In this document: positions 27,809 to 35,496 of the stretch, piece by piece
How positions within the stretch are numbered: the first letter of the stretch is position 1
Layout of the letters: every line of letters starts with the position of its first letter
Assembly: GCA_020847435.1 (NCBI GenBank)
Contig: JADLBX010000039.1
Coordinates: forward strand, 1 to 37,836
Reading direction: 5' to 3'
DNA length: 37,836 nt
Origin: Anaerolineales bacterium
GTDB taxonomy: Bacteria; Chloroflexota; Anaerolineae; Anaerolineales; Villigracilaceae
Translations under genes and position numbers: made by a program
Notes under the pieces: generated by a model
Database searches by the model: none
Told to the model about the DNA's origin: nothing
What the model saw: the letters and a program-made list of their open reading frames with translations, nothing else

Positions 27809-28666
27809 TTACGCTTCTTGCCCGACTTCGATCTGGTCCGCCTTCGAGAAGCCGAATCGCCCCCACAGCTTTTTCACCATCAACCCCGCCCGCCAAAATG
27901 CGACCGCCGCCATGCCGTGCGCGAGGACAGCGAACAGCGGAGGCGTTTGAAACGTGTAATACGTCCAACACTCGCGCGTGGTGCCCCACAGTTCGAGGTA
28001 GTATCCGAGCGCAGAACCAGCGATAAAAGTGAGGACAGCGAAGCGATGATCCATTGGAGTGAGAATTAGGAGAATTGAGAGAATTAACGCCAGCCAGGTA
28101 AAAGATTTATCGAATGTTGGGGCAACGAAGATGACCATCATGGTTAAGAAGGAAGCGAAGGTGAGCCAATAGAAAATGATGAAGGAGGATGGATGAATGA
28201 TGAATTTGAGACGTTGTTCGGCTTTGTTGATCGTCCAATTGAGGAACCGTGTAATGCGGTCAATTGAAAGCGAGGCGATGGGCCAGGCAGGGATGATCCA
28301 CAGCGGCGGGCGTTCGGCGGTGTAATAATGCCAGAGATTGGTTTGCGTTCCCCACGATTCGATCGCCAACCCGCCGCATACGCCGACGAAAACGATGATC
28401 AAGTCGGTTTTGAGATTCGCGCGAGCAATGATGGTCAGCGACATGAAGCCGAAGATGCCGAGCAATAGCCAGTCCATGTAACGCCACCACGCGCCAGACC
28501 AATCCACGTATTTGAGGTATTCCTCCGCAAGGGGCCACCAGATATACACGATGAGGAAGACCGTGAGCAGGAATCCGCCGAGGAGGATGGATGAGTCGCG
28601 CGTCCAAAATGGTTTGAGAGTATCGCGGAACGAGGACTGACGAGTTTGTGCTGAGTCGTCTTTCAT
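27809..28666 (-). CDS. Integral membrane protein with an internal duplication
   Basis: 285 residues with about eight hydrophobic segments. Two segments repeat one pattern: ESWGTQTNLWHYYTAERPPLW (near 106) and ELWGTTRECWTYYTFQTPPLF (near 225), each in a helix-loop-helix setting. So the protein is built from two homologous halves. The E-x-W-G-T...W-x-YYT...PP pattern is distinctive, but I cannot tie it to a named family. Between the halves, FIIHPSSFII (about 156-165) is encoded by a direct repeat (28172-28208) and looks like an absorbed repeat. The ATG overlaps the stop of the upstream phosphodiesterase gene (ATGA), so the two are coupled. Confidence 0.7.
   Translation of the reverse strand: MKDDSAQTRQSSFRDTLKPFWTRDSSILLGGFLLTVFLIVYIWWPLAEEYLKYVDWSGAWWRYMDWLLLGIFGFMSLTIIARANLKTDLIIVFVGVCGGLAIESWGTQTNLWHYYTAERPPLWIIPAWPIASLSIDRITRFLNWTINKAEQRLKFIIHPSSFIIFYWLTFASFLTMMVIFVAPTFDKSFTWLALILSILLILTPMDHRFAVLTFIAGSALGYYLELWGTTRECWTYYTFQTPPLFAVLAHGMAAVAFWRAGLMVKKLWGRFGFSKADQIEVGQEA
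28172..28208. repeat. gatgaa-rich direct repeat inside the membrane protein gene
   Basis: Short direct copies of aatgatgaa with spacer gga/ggat. On the minus strand it encodes FIIHPSSFII, a repeat-derived peptide I recall from other bacterial proteins. Confidence 0.5.
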
Positions 28667-29694
28667 TTACACCCCTCCGATTGCTTCTCCACCGGCAAAC
28701 CGAACGCCTCATACACCGGAACGCCGTCCCATTCGGTGGGGATGTCTAAACCAAGCGCGAACGCGGCGGTGGTGGCGGTGTCCATCGTGTGGACTTGCGT
28801 CGTCAGTTGTTTCGGCTGAATCCCCGTCCCCGATGCGATCCATGGGATGGTCATATCTTCGAGCAGGTTCGAACCGTGAATCGTATCGTGACCGCCATGA
28901 TCGGCGCTGACGATGATCAACGTCTCGCCGCGCAAGCCGCGCTCATCCAACGCCGCGAGGATCAACCCCAGCGCCTCATCGGCGCGGTACGCGACGTTTA
29001 CCTGTTGCGGCGAAAGCCAGCCGTAGGTATGCCCCATTCCATCCACGAGCGGAAAATGCACGAACAACACGCCGAAATTTTCAGGGAAGTCCTCGATCAA
29101 ACGTTTGGCGACGACCAGGTCGCGGTCGTTGACGTAGGTGAAAATATCCAAACTCGATGCATCGGTAACCTGCTGTAATTTTTCCTTGCCCACGTGCATT
29201 ACAGTTTGCAAGCCCGCCGTGTGCGCGAGGTCGAACAGGTCAACGCCTTGCGCGATCCCGTTTTCGGGGATGTAATCGTTCCAATAGACGCCGTGCTTGG
29301 ATGGACACATGCCCCCCAACATGGACGAATGTGAGATCAGCGTCACGCTCGGGTACACCGTGTGCGCGGTCAACGAGTACGCGCCGCTTTGCATCAACGC
29401 CTGCAAATTTGTCATCGGCGCGAGGAAGATCAAATCGGGGCGGAGTCCGTCAATGGAGAGGATCAGGACGCGGCGCGCAAGCGGTGCGGGAGTCGGTGTT
29501 GGAGTTGGTGTGGGCGATTCAGCCGCCGTTGCGGTGGACGAGGCGGTCGGAGTCGGAAGGGAGGTTTGTGTCGCCGGTGGGATCGTCGCCGCTGCCGGAG
29601 CAGGGAGGGCGGGAACCTGGCAGGCAAGCAGAACGATGATCAAAAAAACGAACAATAGCGAATTGCGATTCGGAGTCGGGGTGCGATTTGTCAT
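28663..29694 (-). CDS. Surface lipoprotein of the alkaline phosphatase superfamily (type I phosphodiesterase/nucleotide pyrophosphatase-like)
   Basis: 343 residues. A signal sequence with lipobox (IIVLLAC, Cys near 25) is followed by a Pro/Thr/Ala-rich linker (about 30-70). The catalytic domain starts at VLILSIDGLRPD (metal Asp) and has the nucleophile region YPSVTLISHSSMLGG (Thr expected), the DGMGH and SADHGGH metal motifs, and VHTMDTATTAAFALG. This is the phosphodiesterase/pyrophosphatase branch, acting outside the cell on phosphodiester or nucleotide substrates. Substrate unknown. It is coupled to the following membrane protein by a 4-base overlap. Confidence 0.87.
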   Translation of the reverse strand: MTNRTPTPNRNSLLFVFLIIVLLACQVPALPAPAAATIPPATQTSLPTPTASSTATAAESPTPTPTPTPAPLARRVLILSIDGLRPDLIFLAPMTNLQALMQSGAYSLTAHTVYPSVTLISHSSMLGGMCPSKHGVYWNDYIPENGIAQGVDLFDLAHTAGLQTVMHVGKEKLQQVTDASSLDIFTYVNDRDLVVAKRLIEDFPENFGVLFVHFPLVDGMGHTYGWLSPQQVNVAYRADEALGLILAALDERGLRGETLIIVSADHGGHDTIHGSNLLEDMTIPWIASGTGIQPKQLTTQVHTMDTATTAAFALGLDIPTEWDGVPVYEAFGLPVEKQSEGCK

Positions 29695-29700
29695 TTTGAT

Positions 29701-30153
29701 TTATGTGTCGTTTTGAAATTGTCCCATCTTCCAGCGTTCGAACAACGCCAAGCTGTCCAAAAAAGCATACGCGGCGATGAATAAGAGGACCGCCGCCCAA
29801 TCGTCCACGATTTGCAAAGCGCCTGCCCGCCGCAACCCATACATGATGAGAAAAATCAACAAATAGATCGAACTGACGAACAACCACGAAATGAGCAGCG
29901 CGCCTTTTTTATGTCGAATGTGAATCCGGCTGTAATCGAATGAAAAGTAGCCAGCCATGCATCCGCCGGCGAGCAAACCAAGCACCACCGAGAGCATCTC
30001 GAAGGAGCGTGTGCTTCTTTCCGTATCTTGCGCAAGGGGTAGAGGTTCCACGGCAAAACGGAGGAAGATCACGTACCCCAGAAAGACGAGGAAAACGATC
30101 AGGCTGATGACGAGACTCTTCTGGATGGTCAGGCTGTTATCGGATTTTTCCAT
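29701..30153 (-). CDS. Small four-helix membrane protein, function unknown
   Basis: 150 residues with about four hydrophobic segments (SLVISLIVFLVFLGYVIFLRF, MLSVVLGLLAGGCMAGYF, LLISWLFVSSIYLLIFLIMYG, VLLFIAAYAFLDSLALF). There is a short soluble N-terminus and no enzyme motif. Its stop is 7 bases before the start of the phosphodiesterase gene, so they are probably one transcription unit. No family recognised. Confidence 0.65.
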   Translation of the reverse strand: MEKSDNSLTIQKSLVISLIVFLVFLGYVIFLRFAVEPLPLAQDTERSTRSFEMLSVVLGLLAGGCMAGYFSFDYSRIHIRHKKGALLISWLFVSSIYLLIFLIMYGLRRAGALQIVDDWAAVLLFIAAYAFLDSLALFERWKMGQFQNDT

Positions 30154-30194
30154 AAGCCTATTTCTTTCGAGCGGATTGAATCATCGAGAAAATT

Positions 30195-30641
30195 TCACTC
30201 TCGTACTTCGATTTCACCAGGATTTACCAACACATCCAACTCATTGCCATACCTGATCTCTGGGATGGGCATCGCGATCGCCTCCAACAAGGACGGGTTT
30301 TGAAAGTGACGCAGTTTCGTTTCCGGGTGCGGATAATACACCCAGCCGTCGTATTCCACTTCCTTGAAAACGACTTTGCAACGCGAGAACGAAAAATGCT
30401 CGGGAGAGTGCAAGTCCGTCCATTCCACGCTATGAAAAGTAAATTCGGGTCGGACGAGTTTGAACGCGAGCGGGCTGATGTCAATGTTGAGCGTGCCGTT
30501 GAAGTAGCCGCCGAGGTCGAGTCCGCGGGAGGCGAAGAAGGGTCGTTGGCGATCCAAGGCTCCAAAGGGGTAGTCAGCCGAAGGTCCGGAAGCGACGCGG
30601 TAGCCTTCCACGAGTCTGCCGTGAATGCGTGTCCATTTCAT
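30195..30641 (-). CDS. RibK-like (archaeal CTP-dependent riboflavin kinase-like) barrel protein
   Basis: 148 residues. It aligns, by motif order, with the archaeal riboflavin kinase fold: an N-terminal G-R-L-V-E-G segment, FNGTLNIDI matching the family's GTLN motif, a DGWVYYPHP strand pair, and SLLEAIAMPIPEIRYGNELDVLV matching the family's S-x-x-E-I-I-A-P...D-G-D end. Residues that bind CTP cannot be verified, so kinase activity is not claimed; it may use the barrel for another ligand. Bacterial proteins of this type are poorly described. There is no clear ribosome site at 30641. Neighbours do not suggest a pathway. Confidence 0.5.
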   Translation of the reverse strand: MKWTRIHGRLVEGYRVASGPSADYPFGALDRQRPFFASRGLDLGGYFNGTLNIDISPLAFKLVRPEFTFHSVEWTDLHSPEHFSFSRCKVVFKEVEYDGWVYYPHPETKLRHFQNPSLLEAIAMPIPEIRYGNELDVLVNPGEIEVRE

Positions 30642-30667
30642 GGGTGAATTGTAACTGGTTGCGAATC

Positions 30668-30708
30668 TAGACCTCCGAGATCCGCTTCGCGAAAATCTCG
30701 GAGGTCTA
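30668..30708. repeat. tagacctccgagat inverted repeat
   Basis: 14-bp arms tagacctccgagat and atctcggaggtcta with a 13-base loop containing cgcttcgcg. It lies between the RibK-like and HAAS genes. Confidence 0.75.
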
Positions 30709-30718
30709 TTCCGGTTTG

Positions 30719-31714
30719 CTATTTTCCTTGAGCGAGGCGCCTTGACTTGATCACCGAGTCAGCCATATCCCAAATATAGATCCCGACCATAATGGCGGCG
30801 CTGAGGTTGACGCTCCATGCAGCCCACGAAGTTATTTTGGACAGTTCCTCCGCCGATGCATTTTGAGTCAGCGTTTCAAGAAAAACGGGATTGAAAACCT
30901 TCTGCGTCGTCACCAAGGCAATGATGTAGACGATCGAACCGATGCACAGGATCACGTTGCTCGCCGTTAGCGACGGCGTCCAGTTGCCGATTTTGAGTTT
31001 GAACAATTCGAGGATCAACGTCAGCACAGCGATCACAAAGAAGATGGGAAGCCAGACGTTCCAGAGATTCGGGTGAAACACCTGTACAAATCCTTCATCG
31101 CCGCGGAGCCAGGCAGTGAATGGAGGCAGTACGACCCATGCAAGAAAGATGGTCAGAAATACGATGTTGGTCAACACTTCACTTGCGCCAATCTGCCGCT
31201 TGGCGGGTAATTTCGGCAGGTGGGCAACCGTCCAGGCTTTGATCTTTGAGACTCCCAACTCTTCCGGTTTGGCGCCTGCGTGTTCAGCGATAATGAAACC
31301 CACGGTCACCCAGAACAAAATACCGATACCTATATTAATTACGCGGCTGAACGCATCGCCCGCCGCATTGCCAAAATCCAGGGGGGCAATCGAGAACGCG
31401 ACCACGAAGGCGATCATGGCAACGATGGGCAGCGCGGTGAAGAGCACGCGCTTAAGAGTTGTCAAATATAAGTCGAACCAATCGGGTCCGATCAGGTAGC
31501 GTTTGACAGGCGAATATTTGTACGCCAGCAGTTTCGGGTCGCCGAGTTCTTCCAGAGTCTCGGCAATACTTTTTTCATCAGCCGACTTAGCCGATTGCCC
31601 GCGCTCTTCGAGCATGTCCTCGATCAGCGAGCGGATTTCCGCTTCGATGTCCGCGCGGTCCTTTTCCGGCAGATGTCTGCCGACTTCAGCAACATATCTA
31701 TCAATCAGATTCAT
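30719..31714 (-). CDS. HAAS-domain (DUF1700-like) membrane protein paired with PadR
   Basis: 331 residues starting at the ATG at 31714 (aaggag upstream); the longer open frame overlaps padR and is rejected. The N-terminal domain (1-60, IDRYVAEVGRHLPEKDRADIEAEIRSLIEDMLEERG) is the HAAS-type helical domain commonly found next to PadR regulators. A membrane part with about seven hydrophobic segments follows (about 90-320). In characterised pairs the PadR protein represses the membrane partner, which is thought to serve in signalling or stress response. The gap to padR is 14 bases, so they are one operon. Confidence 0.85.
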   Translation of the reverse strand: MNLIDRYVAEVGRHLPEKDRADIEAEIRSLIEDMLEERGQSAKSADEKSIAETLEELGDPKLLAYKYSPVKRYLIGPDWFDLYLTTLKRVLFTALPIVAMIAFVVAFSIAPLDFGNAAGDAFSRVINIGIGILFWVTVGFIIAEHAGAKPEELGVSKIKAWTVAHLPKLPAKRQIGASEVLTNIVFLTIFLAWVVLPPFTAWLRGDEGFVQVFHPNLWNVWLPIFFVIAVLTLILELFKLKIGNWTPSLTASNVILCIGSIVYIIALVTTQKVFNPVFLETLTQNASAEELSKITSWAAWSVNLSAAIMVGIYIWDMADSVIKSRRLAQGK

Positions 31715-31728
31715 TCTTTTCTCCTTCT

Positions 31729-32061
31729 TTACGATAACATCTTCGTCATGGTCGCCGCCATGGCAGACCATTCCTTTTTGAGTTTTGCGAGCGCCGCCTT
31801 GCCCTGGGCGCTGATCACGTAATATCGGCGCGGGCGCGCTTCGTCCACGATGCGCCAATCGGACTGCAACAGTCCCTGCGCCTCGAGCCTGCGGAGCAGG
31901 GGATAGAGCGTGCTTTGGTCGATCTCCATACCCTGATCGGCGAGAGCCTTGAGCAGGGAGTAGCCGTATTGCTCCTTGCCCAACTGGCTCAGAACCGCAA
32001 GCGACAGGACCCCGCGCCGCAGTTCCAACAGCATGTTTTGTACGAGTTCGTCATTGTCCAT
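31729..32061 (-). CDS. PadR family transcriptional regulator
   Basis: 110 residues. The winged helix domain is recognisable from EQYGYSLLKALADQGMEIDQSTLYPLLRRLEAQGLLQSDWR, with a wing at PRRYYVISAQGKAALAKL. PadR proteins bind short palindromes as dimers. A perfect 9-bp-arm palindrome lies between the -35 and -10 boxes just upstream, so this protein probably represses its own operon with the HAAS membrane protein. The ATG at 32061 has aggtga upstream. Confidence 0.94.
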   Translation of the reverse strand: MDNDELVQNMLLELRRGVLSLAVLSQLGKEQYGYSLLKALADQGMEIDQSTLYPLLRRLEAQGLLQSDWRIVDEARPRRYYVISAQGKAALAKLKKEWSAMAATMTKMLS

Positions 32062-32078
32062 GGGTCACCTATAGTCAC

Positions 32079-32107
32079 ATGATACTGTATGCTATACAGT
32101 ATGTCAA
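32079..32107 (-). promoter_or_regulatory. Promoter of the padR operon with PadR operator in the spacer
   Basis: On the minus strand TTGACA (32107-32102) and TATCAT (32084-32079) are 17 bases apart. The palindrome atactgtat-N3-atacagtat (32082-32102) fills the spacer and touches both boxes, so bound PadR would block polymerase. Confidence 0.8.
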
Positions 32108-32220
32108 GAGGGAAAGTATAGGGTGATAAACCGTTAACAACTCTCCCCCGGCGATACAATAGGTTGCACTGGCAAGAGATTTGATCGCGAAAGGAATTCC
32201 GATTTGGAGCAGAACAAGAA

Positions 32221-33567
32221 ATGACAACGACCGCGCTGGATTCAAAAACACAGTCCGCACCGCAAGGGATGAAGACCTTCGTCGCTATTTGGGCGAGTCA
32301 ATTGATCTCGATCCTCGGCTCGGGGCTGACGAGTTTCGCCCTCGGCGTGTGGATCTTCGACCAAACGGGCAAAGCCACGCCGTTCGCGTTGACGGTCCTC
32401 CTGGGAAATTTGCCTCGCATCCTGCTTTTGCCTGTGGCTGGCTCGCTCGCCGACCGATGGAATCGCCGCTGGGTGATGATTCTCTCCGATGTGGGCAACG
32501 CGCTGGTCACGATCAGCGTTTTTGTGTTGGTGTTTTTCGGCAACCTGCAGTTCTGGCACGTCTATTTGATCGCTACCATCGGCTCGATCTTTTCGGCGTT
32601 CCAAGAGCCAGCCTATACCGCATCAGTGACCATGCTTGTGCCCAAAAAGGATTTGTCGCGCGCCAACGGCATGATCCAAATGACTCAAGCCCTCGAATTG
32701 GCTCTCACGCCGATTCTGGCAGGCGTGCTTTTTGTCGCCATTGGCTTACCCGGCATCCTCGTCATTGATTTTGCCACCTTCCTCATCGCGGTCGGCACAT
32801 TGTTGGCGGTCCGCATTCCACAGCCGGAACTCGCCGAACACGAGGACAAAAAATCCTCGGTCTGGACGGACGCGGTCTTCGGCTGGAACTATCTCAAAGC
32901 GCGCCCGGGTCTCTTCGGACTGTTGTGGTACTTCGCCATGGTCAACTTTTTTCTCAATTGGTCCGGCGTGCTGATCGCTCCCCTGATTCTCTCGCGCTAT
33001 TCCGCCAGCACACTCGGCACGGTTCAAATGTTCTTCGGGTTGGGTATGTTGGCGGGCGGAATCGTGAGCAGCGTGTGGGCTGGACCGAAACGCAGGGTCA
33101 CCGCCGTGATAGGCTACATCGGTTTCGGTCTTTTGGGTATGCTCGTCGCGGGATTGCGCCCCGAAGCGATCTACACCGGCGCGGGACTTTTCTGGATGTT
33201 GTTTTTTGTCCCGCTGTCTTCAGCGGCGAGCCAGGCAGTGTTTCAATCCAAAGTCGCGCCCGAAGTGCAAGGACGCGTCTTCGGCATCCGCAGTATGATC
33301 TCGCGCTCGGTCATGCCGCTCGCCTTCCTGCTTGCGGGACCTCTGGCTGACCTCGTCTTCACCCCTCTGCTGGAAACGAACGGCGCCTGGGCGAACACAT
33401 TCATCGGAGCTTTGCTCGGAACCGGCGCGGGACGCGGCATTGGTTTCATGCTTGTCGCTTCCGCGCTGGTCGGCATTGTGGTAACCCTTTTTGTTTACGC
33501 CAACCCACGCATCCGCAACCTTGAAGATGAAATCCCCGATGCGGTCGGCGAATCGCCCGAGAAATAA
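32221..33567 (+). CDS. Major facilitator superfamily exporter
   Basis: 448 residues with about twelve hydrophobic segments. The N-terminal half reads LISILGSGLTSFALGVWIFDQTG, followed by LADRWNRRWVMILSD (the loop-2 signature of MFS). The internal PGLFGLLWYFAMVNFFLNW and C-terminal EVQGRVFGIRSMISRSVMPLAF segments match the drug-exporter (MefA/enterobactin exporter-like) branch. It likely expels a small hydrophobic compound by proton antiport. ATG at 32221 with ggag upstream. It diverges from the PadR operon with a 159-bp gap, so regulation by PadR cannot be excluded but no second operator is seen. Confidence 0.9.
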   Translation: MTTTALDSKTQSAPQGMKTFVAIWASQLISILGSGLTSFALGVWIFDQTGKATPFALTVLLGNLPRILLLPVAGSLADRWNRRWVMILSDVGNALVTISVFVLVFFGNLQFWHVYLIATIGSIFSAFQEPAYTASVTMLVPKKDLSRANGMIQMTQALELALTPILAGVLFVAIGLPGILVIDFATFLIAVGTLLAVRIPQPELAEHEDKKSSVWTDAVFGWNYLKARPGLFGLLWYFAMVNFFLNWSGVLIAPLILSRYSASTLGTVQMFFGLGMLAGGIVSSVWAGPKRRVTAVIGYIGFGLLGMLVAGLRPEAIYTGAGLFWMLFFVPLSSAASQAVFQSKVAPEVQGRVFGIRSMISRSVMPLAFLLAGPLADLVFTPLLETNGAWANTFIGALLGTGAGRGIGFMLVASALVGIVVTLFVYANPRIRNLEDEIPDAVGESPEK

Positions 33568-33587
33568 ATAAGACTACCTGTAAACAC

Positions 33588-33616
33588 AACGGGACGGTCA
33601 GTGTGACCGTCCCGTT
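33588..33616 (+). terminator. Terminator of the MFS gene
   Basis: 13-bp stem aacgggacggtca/tgaccgtcccgtt with a 3-base loop, followed by tgttttg. It lies 20 bases after the MFS stop. Confidence 0.8.
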
Positions 33617-33641
33617 TGTTTTGTGCTCTGACGAATTATTG

Positions 33642-34400
33642 TTACGTGCACTCGATCTTGTACGTCGCCTCGGCAACCAGGCTGTTCGGGCTGGTGGCGA
33701 TCAACCTGACCCAATACGTTCCGATCGGCAGAACCGGCGTGTATTCGGCGGAGACTTCCTTTACGCCAAACGCGTCAAACTCGGTTTCCTTGTTCGGCAG
33801 CGCGCCGCCTTGTTGGGTTTCGAAATGCCATTTGACGCTGGTCGGACCGTTGGTTTCGATCGTCCCTTTGATCTTCACCGCCGGCATGGGCAATAAGCAT
33901 AACAATCCCAAATTGATGGATTTCGGGTCGAGACTGATCGTCACGTTCGTTACCGAGGCGGCGGGGGTTTGCACCACCTGCAAGCCGGAGAGATTCCCCG
34001 ACGCGCTGGTGACGCTCGCGGCGACCCAGCAGTTACGTCCCGGGTTGAGTGGGTCTTGAATCAACCACCAGCTGGTATCCGAATTTTTCCCGACGATCTG
34101 TGAACTCTGACCCAACTTGAGCCCGCTGACTGCGAGCCACGCTGTGCCGGGACCCAAGCGGCAATTCACCGGCTTGTCGTTGGTGGTAATGGTCGGCACG
34201 CTGGGCGTAAACGTAAACGTTGGGGGGGGCGTATCGGTGGGCAGGGGCGTGTTGGTGGGTTGCGGCGTATCGGTGGGAATCACCGGGGTGTCGGTGACGG
34301 GGAGGGTCGCGGTCGCCTGCGGAGCGCTGACCGGCAAATTGCACGAGGATACGACCGTTGCGGTCAATAAAAACAGGAGCATAGCCACTTTGTATTTCAT
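33642..34400 (-). CDS. Lipoprotein with SH3b-like domain and Thr/Pro linker
   Basis: 252 residues. Signal sequence with lipobox (VVSSC, Cys 20), then a Pro/Thr-rich linker (about 28-70, TDTPQPTNTPLPTD type). Next comes an SH3b-like domain (about 75-125: VNCRLGPGTAWLAVSGLKLGQSS is the bacterial SH3 start, then WWLIQDP...CWVA). A C-terminal beta domain (about 150-252) resembles an Ig-like fold (TYWVRLIATSPNSLVAEATYKIEC). It should be anchored outside the membrane, with SH3b contacting cell-wall or glycan material. The ATG has aaaggag upstream. Confidence 0.82.
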   Translation of the reverse strand: MKYKVAMLLFLLTATVVSSCNLPVSAPQATATLPVTDTPVIPTDTPQPTNTPLPTDTPPPTFTFTPSVPTITTNDKPVNCRLGPGTAWLAVSGLKLGQSSQIVGKNSDTSWWLIQDPLNPGRNCWVAASVTSASGNLSGLQVVQTPAASVTNVTISLDPKSINLGLLCLLPMPAVKIKGTIETNGPTSVKWHFETQQGGALPNKETEFDAFGVKEVSAEYTPVLPIGTYWVRLIATSPNSLVAEATYKIECT

Positions 34401-34489
34401 TCGTTCTCCTTTCAGCTGGTTACGCTAATCCTATTAGACAAACCCACTTTTCGCAATGGGAGATTCGATAAACTCCAACCGAATCAAAA

Positions 34490-34516
34490 GGGCGCTGGGT
34501 CAAATAACCAGCGCCC
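34490..34516 (-). terminator. Terminator of the second lipoprotein gene
   Basis: Stem gggcgctgg/ccagcgccc with a 9-base loop. On the minus strand it is followed by ttttgatt. It lies 22 bases beyond the stop at 34538. Confidence 0.7.
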
Positions 34517-34537
34517 GGAGCGAAATGTCCGTATCCC

Positions 34538-35329
34538 TTATTTGTCCAGCGACCAAATCCACGAATTTTCGAATTTACAGCTACCTTTGCCTGATTCTTG
34601 CCATGCCATGAAGCCAAACTGCCCTTCACTGCGTTGTTCCTTGTAATCCAGGTAACTGCCCTGGTTTTCGCTATTGAAATAAACGGTAAATTTATTCCCT
34701 TGCGCCATCAGGACAAACTGGTTGGTCGCCTCGTTGTCTACATCAATTACGCTCGAGAACTGTTCGCCGGTAACGCTCCCCAGATAATTTTTTCCGTTGA
34801 ATACGTCAATGTACCACGCGGGCAGACCGGAGAACCGCAGGAAGTAGAGTTGGTATTGCTTGCCGTCGTCAAGGTTATCTTCCGAGCGGACAATGGCGCC
34901 GCAATACATCCACCCCGAGGCGGTCCAGGTAACGTCGGATTTGAAGACAAAATCACCGGCGGTCAGGTCCTCGTCAATGACCGCTGTGGTGTCGTCTGCT
35001 GAGGGTCCTTGCATGGTGATCGTAATCGGGTCTGTTTGTTGCCACAAGAGATGACCATCCTTGTAAGGCACATCGCTATCGGCGAGCAATTTATTGAGTT
35101 CGTCGAATACGCCTGCGGCGCCGGCAGTGGCTTGCGCGGCAACGGTCGCCGCGGCGTCTGGAGTGGCGGTGAAGACCGGGGTCGGCGTGTCGGTGGGCGG
35201 AGGCGGTTCCGTCGGACGCGGCGTCTCGGTGGGCGGCGCCGGTGCAGCGGTGGGCGCCTCTGTCGCGCTCAGGCGGCAGGCAGATAAAAGAACAGAGACG
35301 GACAACATGACGGTCAGAAGGCGTTTCAT
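34538..35329 (-). CDS. Surface lipoprotein with a concanavalin/LamG-like beta domain
   Basis: 263 residues starting at the ATG at 35329 (gaggag upstream); the longer open frame is rejected. Lipobox LLSAC (Cys 18), a Pro/Thr-rich linker (about 25-60, TETPRPTEPPPPTDTPTP) and a C-terminal beta-sandwich (about 75-263). Segments such as GDFVFKSDVTWTASGWMYCGAIVRSED, QYQLYFLRFSG, NQFVLMAQGNKFTVYFNSENQGSYLDYKEQRSEGQFGFMAWQESGKGSCKFENSWIW follow the laminin G/DUF1080-type pattern, which often binds carbohydrate. Written motifs are discontinuous pieces of that region. It is an independent transcript with its own terminator and no obvious partner. Confidence 0.78.
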   Translation of the reverse strand: MKRLLTVMLSVSVLLSACRLSATEAPTAAPAPPTETPRPTEPPPPTDTPTPVFTATPDAAATVAAQATAGAAGVFDELNKLLADSDVPYKDGHLLWQQTDPITITMQGPSADDTTAVIDEDLTAGDFVFKSDVTWTASGWMYCGAIVRSEDNLDDGKQYQLYFLRFSGLPAWYIDVFNGKNYLGSVTGEQFSSVIDVDNEATNQFVLMAQGNKFTVYFNSENQGSYLDYKEQRSEGQFGFMAWQESGKGSCKFENSWIWSLDK

Positions 35330-35454
35330 TTGAATTTCTCCTCGGTGATTTGGTTCCCCTGCCCACCACCCTGATCGTGGCGTCAGGCTCGGTGAATTCA
35401 CTAATATAGTACGACTCTTGGAGTCAAAATTCAAGTCCCCAAAAACATATAAAT

Positions 35455-35492
35455 AAAAACATTCCCCGGCATCCATGCCGGGGAATGTTTTT
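35455..35492 (-). terminator. Terminator of hutU
   Basis: 18-bp perfect stem aaaaacattccccggcat/atgccggggaatgttttt with a 2-base loop and flanking A/T tracts. It begins just past the hutU stop. Confidence 0.88.
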
Positions 35493-35496
35493 TGGA

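Noticed and set aside
31715..31858. 48-codon extension of the HAAS protein
   Set aside because: It overlaps padR; an aaggag site and the HAAS domain start support 31714.
35330..35476. 49-codon extension of the second lipoprotein
   Set aside because: A signal sequence and ribosome site start at 35329, and the extension has no lipoprotein logic.
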